Of a stretch of 64,000 bases of DNA, positions 8,510 through 17,965 are shown piece by piece. The position numbers were made by a program, and so were the translations under genes. Under the pieces are notes generated by a model. That model did no database searches. It worked only from the letters and a program-made list of their open reading frames with translations, and had not been told where the DNA came from. The DNA lies in contig CAZHXF010000008.1 in the NCBI GenBank assembly GCA_964536375.1, forward strand, positions 9,151-73,150. The letters are read 5' to 3'. The stretch is from Desulfuromonas sp964536375 (GTDB lineage Bacteria; Desulfobacterota; Desulfuromonadia; Desulfuromonadales; Desulfuromonadaceae). How positions within the stretch are numbered: position 1 is the first letter of the stretch; every line of letters starts with the position of its first letter.

Positions 8510-9250
8510 TTAACTGCGGTACATAGCAGCAACTTCGCCAGTGTATTCCTCCCCGTTATAGACAAACAGTGGGGGCTCGACCTGGAGACCACAACGACCG
8601 AACTTGCGCCCCTCGATCAGCACCAATCTGGCCTGACAATCCTGACGACTGTGCACCATGCGCAGTCGTTTTGGCTCAACATTCACCGCACGCATACCAG
8701 TCAATATATCGACGACACGCTCAGCCAAATGGATCATGGATAGAGTACCGCCGTGCGCCAACAGCATACTAGCAGTGGACAGAAAGTCCTCCAGCCCGCC
8801 AACCAATTCATGCCGCGACTGCGCCCGCTCATCCCCCAGCGAACAGCGCCCTGTTTGCGGTGCGCGAAACGGCGGATTCGCTACCACAACATCAAACAGC
8901 CCCATATCTTTTTCGGACAACTGACGCAGATCGGCGTGACGTATTTCCACCTTTGCTTGAAGACCATTTAACAACACATTGCGCTGCGCCCGCGCGACCT
9001 GTGCTGGCTGAATTTCTACCCCAACAACCTTGGCAGCGCTACTCCAACGCGCCAGCAACAGCGAAATTATACCGCTGCCACAACCGAGATCCAATACCCG
9101 TACACCTGAGCCAATGGTGACAAAATTAGCTAACAACACCGGATCGATGGAAAACCGATAGCCTTTTTCATGCTGGATTATCTGCAGCGCACCGCCGCGT
9201 AGAGTGTCCAGCGTTTCACCGGTCTGTAATAAAACATTTTCGTCGCTCAT
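8510..9250 (-). CDS. trmN6: tRNA1(Val) (adenine-37-N6)-methyltransferase family protein
   Basis: 246 aa class I S-adenosylmethionine methyltransferase. It has motif I VLDLGCGSGIISLLLA (about 50-65), an acidic VGVEIQP motif II, and the N6-adenine-specific NPPF motif (about 125-128) followed by a basic RRSLGDERAQSRHE-like segment. YfiC/TrmN6 modifies A37 of tRNA-Val1 in E. coli. Related enzymes in this clade are annotated the same way, but substrate specificity is not proven by sequence. It stands alone on the minus strand, with a terminator hairpin upstream that closes the ccs unit. Confidence 0.8.
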   Translation of the reverse strand: MSDENVLLQTGETLDTLRGGALQIIQHEKGYRFSIDPVLLANFVTIGSGVRVLDLGCGSGIISLLLARWSSAAKVVGVEIQPAQVARAQRNVLLNGLQAKVEIRHADLRQLSEKDMGLFDVVVANPPFRAPQTGRCSLGDERAQSRHELVGGLEDFLSTASMLLAHGGTLSMIHLAERVVDILTGMRAVNVEPKRLRMVHSRQDCQARLVLIEGRKFGRCGLQVEPPLFVYNGEEYTGEVAAMYRS

Positions 9251-9310
9251 GGGTTATCATCCAAGCAATTTATCATGGGTACTGATATCATTAGTGATTG
9301 CAGCAGTTAT

Positions 9311-9341
9311 AAAAAAAGGAGAGCTAAGCAGCTCTCCTTTT
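9311..9341 (-). terminator. Rho-independent terminator of the ccs transcript
   Basis: Perfect hairpin, arms AAAAGGAGAGCT (9314-9325) and AGCTCTCCTTTT (9330-9341), 4-nt loop. On the minus strand it is followed by a run of seven T. It lies just beyond the ccsA stop. Confidence 0.88.
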
Positions 9342-9363
9342 AAGTCTTTATAGAAGCCTAATA

Positions 9364-10218
9364 TTACGAGCCGTAAGAGTGCAACCCCGCTAGCAACAAA
9401 TTTACTCCGAGATAACAGAAAATAGTAGCTGCAAAACCGACTATCGACAAAATCGCGGCTTTACGCCCAGCCCAACCGCGAGTTATACGCGCATGCAAAA
9501 ATGCGGCATAGATAAACCACACGATCAAACTCCAGGTTTCCTTAGGATCCCAACTCCAATAAGTTCCCCAGGCATAGTTAGCCCAAGCAGCTCCGGTAAT
9601 AATTCCTAGGGACAGCAGCGGAAAGCCAATCATTATCGCTTTATAATTCAGATCGTCAAGAATTTTGGAGCTGGGGAAAATCCCAACAATACCGCCAGCC
9701 GGCGAATTGTGAGCATTTTCTTCCTTACGCACCTTAATTAAATACATTATTGACACACCGCAAGCAACCGCGAAGGCAGCATAACCAAGGAAACAGGTTA
9801 TTACATGATAGGTCAACCAGTTACTCTGCAATGCCGGAACCAGTGGCGCAATGGCGTCATCCAAACGTAATTGAGCCCAGGTCATAGCCAAAAAAGCAAA
9901 TGGTATTACGAACGCCCCCACAGCTCTTTGTTTATATTTCCAATCAATCAGAATGTATATTAGCAAAATGGTCCAAGAAAAAAACACCACCGACTCGTAC
10001 AGGTTAGACATTGGCGCATAGCCATCGCTGCCGGGGATCTGATAGGTTTCATACCAGCGCAAACCAATAGCATATGTTTGTACGGCAAAACCGACGTAGG
10101 CACAGTAAGAGGCTAGTTTGGCAACCACATTACTGTGTGTAGCCAGAAACCCGATAAACAGGATCATAGCAGCAAAATAACCGATGGTTACAAAATTGAA
10201 CAATTGACCACTACTCAT
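9364..10218 (-). CDS. ccsA: System II cytochrome c biogenesis protein CcsA/ResC (heme handling, WWD domain)
   Basis: 284 aa integral membrane protein with about eight hydrophobic segments. The WWD signature of heme-handling proteins is clear (WGTYWSWDPKETWSLIVW, about 222-239), followed by a conserved histidine (AAFLHAR). With ResB it forms the synthase that exports heme and attaches it to CXXCH motifs of periplasmic c-type cytochromes. A GGAGG ribosome-binding site precedes the ATG. resB is 24 bp upstream on the same strand, giving the complete two-protein system II. A terminator follows. Confidence 0.93.
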   Translation of the reverse strand: MSSGQLFNFVTIGYFAAMILFIGFLATHSNVVAKLASYCAYVGFAVQTYAIGLRWYETYQIPGSDGYAPMSNLYESVVFFSWTILLIYILIDWKYKQRAVGAFVIPFAFLAMTWAQLRLDDAIAPLVPALQSNWLTYHVITCFLGYAAFAVACGVSIMYLIKVRKEENAHNSPAGGIVGIFPSSKILDDLNYKAIMIGFPLLSLGIITGAAWANYAWGTYWSWDPKETWSLIVWFIYAAFLHARITRGWAGRKAAILSIVGFAATIFCYLGVNLLLAGLHSYGS

Positions 10219-10242
10219 ATTGTTTTTTCCTCCGTGCGATCA

Positions 10243-11607
10243 CTAATCTTTCGACAAAGCATCACGAAATTTGTTTTTCAATTCATCAAAGTACAACTCA
10301 TAGGCAGGCTGATTACGATGGGCACTGCCAACTAAGCGCACACCAACCTTACCTTTTTGATCATTTATCACCACCCACAAACGGCGATGCGACATGAAAA
10401 AGGCCACTACACAACCGAGCACCAACATGGTACAGCCCAGCCAAACAACCCAGACCCCGGGATCTTTAGTAACCTGTAACCCGGTGTAGTACATCTGCTT
10501 GAAGTCCACGAGGGTAAAGATATATTTACCGTTGCGCTCCTCATCAAATTTGGCAAAATTCTTAAATACGGTCACTACCCGCTTGACACCAGCTTCAGGC
10601 ACGACCTCAAGGCGGGCTGCAGGGCCGAAATTGCGAAACGTGGGGGAAAAATCTACCAATCGTACCTTGTCGCCATTTGGCAAAGCGACCTCGTCACCGC
10701 GTTCCAGAGTAAAAGCATCATTTTTTTCTTCGCCGCGCACTTTTACTTTTATGGCAACCGCGCCATCACCAGCGGGACCATAACTGGACTGGTAGAAAGT
10801 AAGACCCTTATAATTGAGCGGATCATTAACCACGATGGGGCGATGGTCAATTTTCACCTCGCCTTGATCAACAATAGTCAGGACACTGCGAAACTCCTTA
10901 GGACGCTGGGAATCGCCATAAAAACTAACCGAAAAATCCTCACAACGTACGTCAAACCCTATAGGCAGTGGTTCCGGCACATTGCGCAACCAGATCCGGT
11001 CGATTGAGCCACCTTCAGGGATGTTTACATAGCCCTTAAATCCGAAAATATTCCCAATAATAGCCCCGAGAAAAATCACCAGAATCGACAAATGGGTAAT
11101 ATAAACACCAAAGCGCGCATATCTTGTCTTTTCTGCGTACAGATAGGTATTGCCATCAAGTTCGTGCATTGTTGCCACAGCAAAGTTATCTGCCACGAAT
11201 TTAGCCATTTTCTCGCTAACAGATTTGATATCGCCAGTGACCAACTTCTCATCTACGTTAGAGAAGGTTTTCAACATTTGGTCGCTCGGTGTCAAATTGG
11301 GGTGGTGCACCATAGACCACACCCGAGGAAAGCGCTTAATAGAGCAACAAATCAGGTTCATACAGAACAGGGTCAACAGACCGATGAACCAGTATGAGTG
11401 GTACATGTCAAAAAACTGCAATCTATTTAGCAGGTTATAGGTATCCTCGCTAAATATCGTCAAATATTGCTTTCGTTCGAGGTTTTGCTGTAAAACAGTG
11501 CCGATTATCGATGTCACCGCTAGAGCTATCAGCGAGAAAATCGTCAATTTCAAAGAGCAAAAAAGATCCCAGACACTGTTTAGAAAACTGCGTTGCTGAC
11601 TACTCAA
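10243..11607 (-). CDS. resB: System II cytochrome c biogenesis protein ResB/Ccs1
   Basis: 454 aa ResB-family protein. Three membrane segments lie in the N-terminal half (about 20-40, 68-87 and 165-190), then comes a large periplasmic domain with the family motif PLNYKGLTFYQSSYGP, and a last membrane span near 395-415 (VWVVWLGCTMLVLGCVVAFFMSHRR). It is the partner of CcsA in heme transport and apocytochrome reduction or binding. The start is a TTG at 11607, with AAGGAG 7 nt upstream. It follows purE by 21 bp, so it may be transcribed with the purine genes, an unusual pairing. Confidence 0.92.
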   Translation of the reverse strand: MSSQQRSFLNSVWDLFCSLKLTIFSLIALAVTSIIGTVLQQNLERKQYLTIFSEDTYNLLNRLQFFDMYHSYWFIGLLTLFCMNLICCSIKRFPRVWSMVHHPNLTPSDQMLKTFSNVDEKLVTGDIKSVSEKMAKFVADNFAVATMHELDGNTYLYAEKTRYARFGVYITHLSILVIFLGAIIGNIFGFKGYVNIPEGGSIDRIWLRNVPEPLPIGFDVRCEDFSVSFYGDSQRPKEFRSVLTIVDQGEVKIDHRPIVVNDPLNYKGLTFYQSSYGPAGDGAVAIKVKVRGEEKNDAFTLERGDEVALPNGDKVRLVDFSPTFRNFGPAARLEVVPEAGVKRVVTVFKNFAKFDEERNGKYIFTLVDFKQMYYTGLQVTKDPGVWVVWLGCTMLVLGCVVAFFMSHRRLWVVINDQKGKVGVRLVGSAHRNQPAYELYFDELKNKFRDALSKD

Positions 11608-11628
11608 AGTGTGTCTCCTTTATTAAAA

Positions 11629-12159
11629 TCACAAACCATCTGCGGCTAAACGCTGTTGCACACCGTCACTTTTTATCGCCACTTCGACTGCCATTGCCGC
11701 ACGCGAATCCTGTAACTGCTGCGCCAATGCTTCGTCTGTCATAGCTAACAACTGTACGGCAAAAATACCTGCATTTTTCGCCCCTGCTTTGCCTATGGCC
11801 ATCGTAGCCACCGGAATACCGCCTGGCATCTGCACCGTTGCCAGTAGAGCATCTAACCCCTTCAACACAGAACTGTCGATAGGCACCCCGATAATTGGCA
11901 AGAGAGTCTCGGCGGCAACAACACCTGCGAGATGTGCAGCAGCTCCAGCACCGACAATTAATATCTTGATGCCACGGCTCGCAGCCATTGATGCAAACTC
12001 AGCAGTGCGCACCGGTGAGCGGTGGGCACTTGATACAATCATTTCATATGGCACAGCAAATGATTTCAGCACTTTTGCCGCTTCAACCATCACGGCATAG
12101 TCAGAGTCACTACCCATTATAATACCAACGGTAGGACTATTATTTTTCTGAGGTGTCAT
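11629..12159 (-). CDS. purE: N5-carboxyaminoimidazole ribonucleotide mutase PurE
   Basis: 176 aa class I PurE. It shows GIIMGSDSDYAVM (about 13-25), the SSAHRSP active-site segment with its histidine (about 43-49), GAGAAAHLAGVVAA, and PGGIPVATMAIGKAGAKNAG. It converts N5-CAIR to CAIR in de novo purine synthesis. The partner purK is not in the window. It follows purD by 46 bp in a purH-purD-purE order on the minus strand. Confidence 0.95.
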   Translation of the reverse strand: MTPQKNNSPTVGIIMGSDSDYAVMVEAAKVLKSFAVPYEMIVSSAHRSPVRTAEFASMAASRGIKILIVGAGAAAHLAGVVAAETLLPIIGVPIDSSVLKGLDALLATVQMPGGIPVATMAIGKAGAKNAGIFAVQLLAMTDEALAQQLQDSRAAMAVEVAIKSDGVQQRLAADGL

Positions 12160-12205
12160 TGGTTATTTATCCTGTTTTATTCTTAACTTATTATCCGCGG
12201 CTATC

Positions 12206-13477
12206 TTAACGATTTAAGGCTTTCTGCCCGATGTCACTTCTAAGTTGTGCGCCATTCCAGCTGATGACCCTTGTTCCAGCGTAAGCTTTTGCAATCGCTG
12301 CAGCGACATCATCACCCCAGCCGGTCACGCCGAGCACCCGACCACCAGCAGTGACAATATTACCGTTTTTGCTCGCGGTTCCAGCATGAAATACCTTGAC
12401 GCCATCTATGGCGTTAGCACTGTCAATACCGCTAATTACATCACCGTTAGCATAGCTACTAGGATACCCTCCTGCTGCCATAACAACACACACCGCAGCC
12501 CGGTCATGCCATTCCAGTGCACTGGTTGTTAACTCGCCGCGCGCACAATCGAGCAGCACCGGCACCAGATCGGATTTCATCCGCAGCAGCAATGGTTGCG
12601 CCTCTGGATCACCAAAACGGGCATTAAATTCCAGCACTTTAAAATCGTTATTTTCAATCATCAGACCAATAAACAAAATACCGCAGTAAGGACAACCCTC
12701 GGCAGCCATGCCATCAATGGTCGGCTGCGCCACCTCAGCGACAATACGTTGATACAGGGCATCAGTAACTACTGGCGCGGGAGAATAAGCACCCATACCG
12801 CCGGTATTGGGACCCTTGTCACCATCAAAAATCTGTTTATGGTCCTGAGCCGACGCCAGCGGCAATACATTTTTACCATCGGTAAAAACAAAGAAAGAAG
12901 CCTCTTCACCGGTTAAAAATTCTTCAATCACTACCGCATCACCGGCAGCACCAAACTCTTTATCAACCAAGATTGCGTCGATAGCGCTGATCGCTTCCTC
13001 TTCACTCTGAGCGAGGATTACCCCCTTGCCAGCAGCAAGACCGTCGACCTTGACCACAATAGGTGCTCCGTGCTCACGTACGTAAGCAACCGCAGCATCG
13101 CGATCGGAAAAAGAGGCATAGGCGGCGGTTTTAATAGCGCATTTGCCCATCAAATCTTTAGAAAAACCTTTACTGCCCTCAAGTTGAGCAGCGGCTTTAC
13201 TGGGACCAAAAATATTTAATCCCGCACCTTCAAACAAATCGGTAATGCCCAACGTCAACGGCAGTTCCGGTCCAACTACAGTCAAATCAATGGCGTTGCT
13301 CTTGGCAAAATCACACAACCCATGAATATCATCGACCGCAATAGCAACATTTTCACCCTGCTCAGCAGTTCCGGGATTGCCTGGGGCACAATAAACTTTA
13401 TCCACCAATGGGGACTGAGCTATTTTCCACACTAAGGCATGTTCACGTCCACCACCACCTACAACCAATATCTTCAT
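12206..13477 (-). CDS. purD: Phosphoribosylamine--glycine ligase (GAR synthetase)
   Basis: 423 aa ATP-grasp enzyme of the second purine step (phosphoribosylamine + glycine + ATP). It has VVGGGGREHALVWK at the N-terminus, GPSKAAAQLEGSKGFSK, IVVKVDGLAAGKGVILA (ATP-grasp lysine), GPNTGGMGAYSPAP, and FNARFGDPEAQ near residue 290. Length and motif order are normal. Downstream is purE. Upstream is purH, after a 186-bp spacer with a 12-bp hairpin (13608-13649). Confidence 0.97.
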   Translation of the reverse strand: MKILVVGGGGREHALVWKIAQSPLVDKVYCAPGNPGTAEQGENVAIAVDDIHGLCDFAKSNAIDLTVVGPELPLTLGITDLFEGAGLNIFGPSKAAAQLEGSKGFSKDLMGKCAIKTAAYASFSDRDAAVAYVREHGAPIVVKVDGLAAGKGVILAQSEEEAISAIDAILVDKEFGAAGDAVVIEEFLTGEEASFFVFTDGKNVLPLASAQDHKQIFDGDKGPNTGGMGAYSPAPVVTDALYQRIVAEVAQPTIDGMAAEGCPYCGILFIGLMIENNDFKVLEFNARFGDPEAQPLLLRMKSDLVPVLLDCARGELTTSALEWHDRAAVCVVMAAGGYPSSYANGDVISGIDSANAIDGVKVFHAGTASKNGNIVTAGGRVLGVTGWGDDVAAAIAKAYAGTRVISWNGAQLRSDIGQKALNR

Positions 13478-13607
13478 AGTGTTAACTACCTTTATGTTGT
13501 TTCTACAGAAACATATCTTCAGTCAGGCTGGCAAATCTACCGTTACTTAATGAAAAACTCTAGGGTCAAAGTACCCCGCGTAACAGGGTAATTTGCACAG
13601 TTATATC

Positions 13608-13649
13608 TATCAGTGGCACCAGAAATTTAACATCCTAGTACCACTGACA
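13608..13649. other. Hairpin in the purH-purD spacer
   Basis: Arms TATCAGTGGCAC (13608-13619) and GTACCACTGACA (13638-13649) pair over 12 bp including wobbles, with an 18-nt loop. No U-tract follows on either strand, so it is not a standard terminator. It could be an mRNA-processing or regulatory structure in the purine transcript; I cannot say which. Confidence 0.4.
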
Positions 13650-13663
13650 TAGAACAATTTTAT

Positions 13664-15229
13664 TTAGTGACGGAAATGGCGCATGGAGGTGAAGACCATG
13701 GCAATATTATGCTCATCGGCAGCAGCAATAACTTCCCCATCGCGAATTGAACCACCAGGCTGAATAACCGCGGTAATACCGACGGCCGCAGCACTATCCA
13801 GACCATCGCGGAAAGGGAAAAATGCATCTGAAGCCATAACCGATCCCGGCACCGCCAGTCCAGCGTTTTCGGCTTTAATGCCAGCAATACGGGCAGAATT
13901 TACCCGGCTCATCTGCCCGGCACCAACACCAATAGTCATCGCCTCTTTACCGTAAACAATGGCATTCGATTTAACAAACTTGGCCACGCGCCAGGTAAAC
14001 AGCAGATCGCTCATCTCCTGCTCGCTAGGTTGGCGCTTAGTAACTACTTTCAATTCATCATACAATGACTGATCGGCATCTTGTACCAACAAACCACCGT
14101 TAACTCTCTTATACTCCAAACGCGTAACCGCTTGCCCACTCCAGCTACCACACTCCAGCAGGCGCACATTTTTCTTAGCCTTGATGATCTCAACTGCTTC
14201 AGCGCTAACCTGAGGGGCAATAATAACTTCAACAAACTGACGATCGACAATTGCCTGCGCCGTTTTACCGTCCAGTTCACGGTTAAAAGCAATAATGCCA
14301 CCAAAAGAAGATTCAGGATCGGTGCTAAAAGCACGCTGATAGGCATCATAAATGTTATCAGCCACAGCCACACCGCAGGGGTTAGCGTGCTTCACGATTA
14401 CACATGCCGGCCCTTCACTGAATTGCTTAACACATTCCAGCGCGGCGTCGGTATCGCCAATATTGTTATACGACAGCGCTTTGCCCTGCAACTGTTTAGC
14501 CGTTGCTAAAGATACATCGCTAACATTTTTCTCCACATAGAAAGCCGCATTTTGGTGAGGATTTTCCCCGTAACGCATCACCTGACTCTGGTGGAATTGC
14601 AAGCTCAAAGCTGGAGGAAACTGATTAACAGTGTCCCCCATGCGGCTACCTAACCAATTAGAGATGGCACCGTCGTAAGCAGCAGTGTGTTGATAAACTT
14701 TTACTGCCAGATCAAAGTTGGTCTTTTCTGATACCGCACCAGCGTTATTCTTCATTTCAGCAAGTACGACTGCATAGTCGTCACAATCAATGACAACAGT
14801 GACAAAACGATTATTTTTAGCGGCGCTACGCAACATGGTGGGGCCACCGATATCGATATTTTCAATGGCATCAACCAAGGTACAATCAGCCTTGGCAACA
14901 GTATCCTCAAACGGATACAGATTTACCACCACCATATCGATTGGCTGAATATCGTGCTCGGCCATTTTCGCCACATGGGCAGGGTTGTCACGCAAGCCAA
15001 GCAAACCGCCGTGTACCTTAGGATGCAATGTCTTAACACGCCCATCAAGCATCTCGGGATAGCCGGTATAATCAGCAACATCAACAACTTTTACCCCTTG
15101 CTGACGCAACAGGCTGGCAGTACCGCCGGTTGAGAGAATTTCTACACCGTATGAGCTAAGTTCACGAGCAAAATCGACAATACCAGCCTTGTCAGATACA
15201 CTGATCAGGGCACGTTTAATGACAGCCAT
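13664..15229 (-). CDS. purH: Bifunctional AICAR formyltransferase / IMP cyclohydrolase
   Basis: 521 aa from the ATG at 15229 (AAAGG 9 nt upstream). The open frame extends 12 codons further to a TTG, but family alignment favours the N-terminus VIKRALISVSDK. The IMP cyclohydrolase domain covers about 1-190 (STGGTA, DGRVKTLHP). The AICAR transformylase domain covers the rest (RYGENPHQ, VIVKHANPCGVA, DPESSFGGIIAFN, MASDAFFPFRDGLD). It performs the last two steps to IMP. It leads the purH-purD-purE order on this strand. Confidence 0.97.
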   Translation of the reverse strand: MAVIKRALISVSDKAGIVDFARELSSYGVEILSTGGTASLLRQQGVKVVDVADYTGYPEMLDGRVKTLHPKVHGGLLGLRDNPAHVAKMAEHDIQPIDMVVVNLYPFEDTVAKADCTLVDAIENIDIGGPTMLRSAAKNNRFVTVVIDCDDYAVVLAEMKNNAGAVSEKTNFDLAVKVYQHTAAYDGAISNWLGSRMGDTVNQFPPALSLQFHQSQVMRYGENPHQNAAFYVEKNVSDVSLATAKQLQGKALSYNNIGDTDAALECVKQFSEGPACVIVKHANPCGVAVADNIYDAYQRAFSTDPESSFGGIIAFNRELDGKTAQAIVDRQFVEVIIAPQVSAEAVEIIKAKKNVRLLECGSWSGQAVTRLEYKRVNGGLLVQDADQSLYDELKVVTKRQPSEQEMSDLLFTWRVAKFVKSNAIVYGKEAMTIGVGAGQMSRVNSARIAGIKAENAGLAVPGSVMASDAFFPFRDGLDSAAAVGITAVIQPGGSIRDGEVIAAADEHNIAMVFTSMRHFRH

Positions 15230-15380
15230 TTGGTTATACCTTTCCCCTTCTATGGGCGCGACCAAGGTCGCATTTAAATTTATTTACTGCTTCTGAGAAA
15301 TAAAATAACTACCCCCCCAGCAGCACCAACTCAAAACTTTCCTTTTACCTTGTTGCCGCTAACGACACAAGCAAAAACGA

Positions 15381-16619
15381 CTACAATCTACGCATTGGAA
15401 AGTTGAGCGCCGCGACAAAAGCCTGCTCAAAACGTGGCGTCCCGGACAACGGGTAAGGGTGCAAATCATCAGCCAACTGTTGAAGTTGTGCAGCATTTCC
15501 GCTGATTAAATAGCTAGTTAACCCGGAAATTACTCCACCATCGCAAAACATGACCTTTTCTATCATATTTCCCGGCAACAGCGCAACGTCTTTCATGACT
15601 TGGCTGCCCATAGAGAAACCGAGGGCACCGGTTACTACCACAGTATGCAAATCGTCAATAGCCATTCCGGCCCGCGCCACCAAGCATTCCGCTCCAGCGT
15701 AAATTGCCCCCTTGGCCAGCTGAAATTGACGAATATCGTCCTGTGACAACTGCAGCACTGTTTTGGCATCGCGATACAAGCACAGGGTACGCCCCTGCGC
15801 ATTATGACCGAGATAGCGAGTTAAATTATTATCCACGTCATCGGCATCAGCGATAGTACCATCCGCCGCTATCAGACCACCAGCCAACGCGGCACCAATA
15901 GCCTCCACCAATCCGCTACCGCACAAACCACGCGGCTGACCGCCACCACGCACCTGCAATTTCAAGCGATCACCATCTAAGCTTATCCCGGTAACTGCAC
16001 CGGTGGTGGCAACCATCCCGCACGAAATATTCCCACCCTCAAAAGCTGGGCCGGCAGCAACCGAAGTTACCCACCACTGCTCACCATTAAACAGCGCCAT
16101 CTCCCCATTAGTGCCAACATCGACAAAAAAAGTTCCGCCAGTACAATTGGCAAACGGATACAGCACGGCAACCAAGTCGCCACCGACATAACCACTTACC
16201 AGCGGAAATAAAAACAGCGCTACCGGCAAACATGGAAGATTAACCATTGTCGCTGCGCGCGAGGGGGGGAGATGCGGAGGATAGAGCAATTTATCTACCG
16301 GCAAACCCTGCAATAGACAACTGATAGCCGGATTGCCTGCAGCAGCAGCGGCAGTTATTTGCGCGCGCTGGGCATGACACTGATTCAATAGGCGGGTAAC
16401 TAGGTCAGCAATCCCTTGGTGCAAATCCTGTTGAAGTTCGGCAGCAAAACCGGACATAGCCGCTTCCATGCGCCGCACTACATCCGCACCGTGGCGTCCT
16501 TGCGGATTAAACAGGGTCGCTTCGGCACACACCTCTCCCGCAAGGTTGAGTAGACGCCCTGCCAAAGTGGTAGTGCCCAGATCAAGAGCCAGCAACAATT
16601 GTTGTGAATTGTTCGCCAT
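15381..16619 (-). CDS. ASKHA-domain protein (DUF4445, RACo C-terminal-like) lacking the ferredoxin domain
   Basis: 412 aa actin-like ATPase-fold protein. It shows the phosphate-1 motif ALDLGTTTLAGRLL (about 11-24), FFVDVGTNGEMALF (about 164-177), the AGPAFEGGNISCGM motif, RGLCGSGLVEAI and VVVTGALGFSMG. This pattern is typical of DUF4445, the C-terminal domain of reductive activators of corrinoid proteins (RACo/RamA type). Those proteins usually carry an N-terminal [2Fe-2S] domain; here the ATPase motif starts at residue 11 and no iron-sulfur cysteine cluster is present. No corrinoid protein or methyltransferase gene is nearby. It lies 30 bp downstream of alr, so likely co-transcribed. The exact substrate is unknown. 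Confidence 0.78.
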   Translation of the reverse strand: MANNSQQLLLALDLGTTTLAGRLLNLAGEVCAEATLFNPQGRHGADVVRRMEAAMSGFAAELQQDLHQGIADLVTRLLNQCHAQRAQITAAAAAGNPAISCLLQGLPVDKLLYPPHLPPSRAATMVNLPCLPVALFLFPLVSGYVGGDLVAVLYPFANCTGGTFFVDVGTNGEMALFNGEQWWVTSVAAGPAFEGGNISCGMVATTGAVTGISLDGDRLKLQVRGGGQPRGLCGSGLVEAIGAALAGGLIAADGTIADADDVDNNLTRYLGHNAQGRTLCLYRDAKTVLQLSQDDIRQFQLAKGAIYAGAECLVARAGMAIDDLHTVVVTGALGFSMGSQVMKDVALLPGNMIEKVMFCDGGVISGLTSYLISGNAAQLQQLADDLHPYPLSGTPRFEQAFVAALNFPMRRL

Positions 16620-16649
16620 AATTATATATCTCGCAGTTAAAAACTCAGG

Positions 16650-17795
16650 CTAACGGTGTTTATAATAGCGCGGCACCCGCTTACTGATTTGGCAAAAAAC
16701 CTCATAGGAGATAGTGCCAATCTGCTGCGCCCACTGTTCTGCCGACACACATTCGTCGCCATCACAACCAAGCAATGTCACCTGATCTCCGGCACTTACA
16801 CCAGCGACATCTGTGACATCGAGCAAGGTCCAATCCATACACACCGTACCCGCCACGGCAACACGTTGCCCACGCACCAGAGCACAGCCTTCATTAGACA
16901 ATAGACGATTATAGCCATCGGCATAGCCTACCGGTATAGCAGCGATAATTGAAGGACGCGTAGTAGTAAAACGCAAACCATAGGAAACCCCGCACCCTGC
17001 TAGCATAAGTTTCAGGTGGGCAATTTTAGTGCGTAAGCTCATCACCGGGTGCAAATCCAAGCTCTGCCCGCCGCAACCGGCATCACAAAAGGGCTGACCG
17101 CCATACAGGGCAATACCGGGACGGACCAGATTACAGCCATTAGCTATGGCACCGAGGTCAGCATCACAACTTGCCGCGCTATTGGCCGCATGGATGTATG
17201 TAGGAGCAAAACCGGCGGCACGTACTTGAGCTACACAGCTTAAAAATATGTCCAACTGGCGACGGGTATAGGGGTGAGCTGGTTCATCAGCCACGGCAAA
17301 ATGGGTAATCACCCCATCCAGATTAAGATTGGGGCAACGGCGCAACAGGGTTAATATCTCCGGCAAATCTGCCGGCAATACCCCGAGGCGCCCCATACCG
17401 CTATCAATCTTCAAATGGCAGTGGCACTGTTTATTGAATTCAGCGCCGGCCGTCTGTAAACGGCGTATCTGCTCCGCCTCAAAAACAACTACCTGCAGGT
17501 CATTCGCGATAACCACCGCCTCCTGGCCTGGCGATGAGCCACCCAGCATCAGAATAGGTATTGCGATTCCGGCCTGGCGCAGCTCCAGCCCCTCTTCTGC
17601 CATGGCCACTCCGAACATGTCGGCACCAACTTCCTGTAAAACCTGAGCTACAGGCAACGCCCCATGCCCGTAGGCATCGGCTTTTACCACAGCCAACATA
17701 GCACAAGACTCCGGCAGACGTTGACGCAGCAGGTTATAGTTATGCCGCAAAGCAGCAAGATCGATCTCTACGTGGGTTGGTCGGTGAGCATACAT
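16650..17795 (-). CDS. alr: Alanine racemase (PLP-dependent)
   Basis: 381 aa from the ATG at 17795; a second in-frame ATG lies at 17801. The frame continues upstream to 17876 but would run through the terminator hairpin at 17863-17889, so the longer start is unlikely. The PLP lysine is Lys38 (AVVKADAYGHG). The catalytic tyrosine lies in the GVSYGLRF segment near residue 265. The C-terminal beta domain ends with SYEVFCQISKRVPRYY, a family hallmark. It makes D-alanine for peptidoglycan. The ASKHA gene follows after 30 bp. Confidence 0.95.
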   Translation of the reverse strand: MYAHRPTHVEIDLAALRHNYNLLRQRLPESCAMLAVVKADAYGHGALPVAQVLQEVGADMFGVAMAEEGLELRQAGIAIPILMLGGSSPGQEAVVIANDLQVVVFEAEQIRRLQTAGAEFNKQCHCHLKIDSGMGRLGVLPADLPEILTLLRRCPNLNLDGVITHFAVADEPAHPYTRRQLDIFLSCVAQVRAAGFAPTYIHAANSAASCDADLGAIANGCNLVRPGIALYGGQPFCDAGCGGQSLDLHPVMSLRTKIAHLKLMLAGCGVSYGLRFTTTRPSIIAAIPVGYADGYNRLLSNEGCALVRGQRVAVAGTVCMDWTLLDVTDVAGVSAGDQVTLLGCDGDECVSAEQWAQQIGTISYEVFCQISKRVPRYYKHR

Positions 17796-17862
17796 AATCA
17801 TATCCCGGTAAGTCACAAGTGCGTTTGCGGTAATTAACAGAGGGGAAGGTTTATTCAGCAGC

Positions 17863-17889
17863 AAAAAAGGCCGCAACCGCGACCTTTTT
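17863..17889 (-). terminator. Terminator between the GGDEF-EAL gene and alr
   Basis: A stem of AAAAAGG(T/C)CGC arms around an AACC loop (17864-17889) ends on the minus strand in six T. It would stop transcripts from the c-di-GMP gene before alr; its palindromic A/T ends make it potentially bidirectional. Confidence 0.78.
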
Positions 17890-17965
17890 ATTCAGTAATC
17901 ATAAATCGATTATTTCTTACCATGAGGATTAAAGACTGTAAAGCCGTTTGATACACCAACAACAC

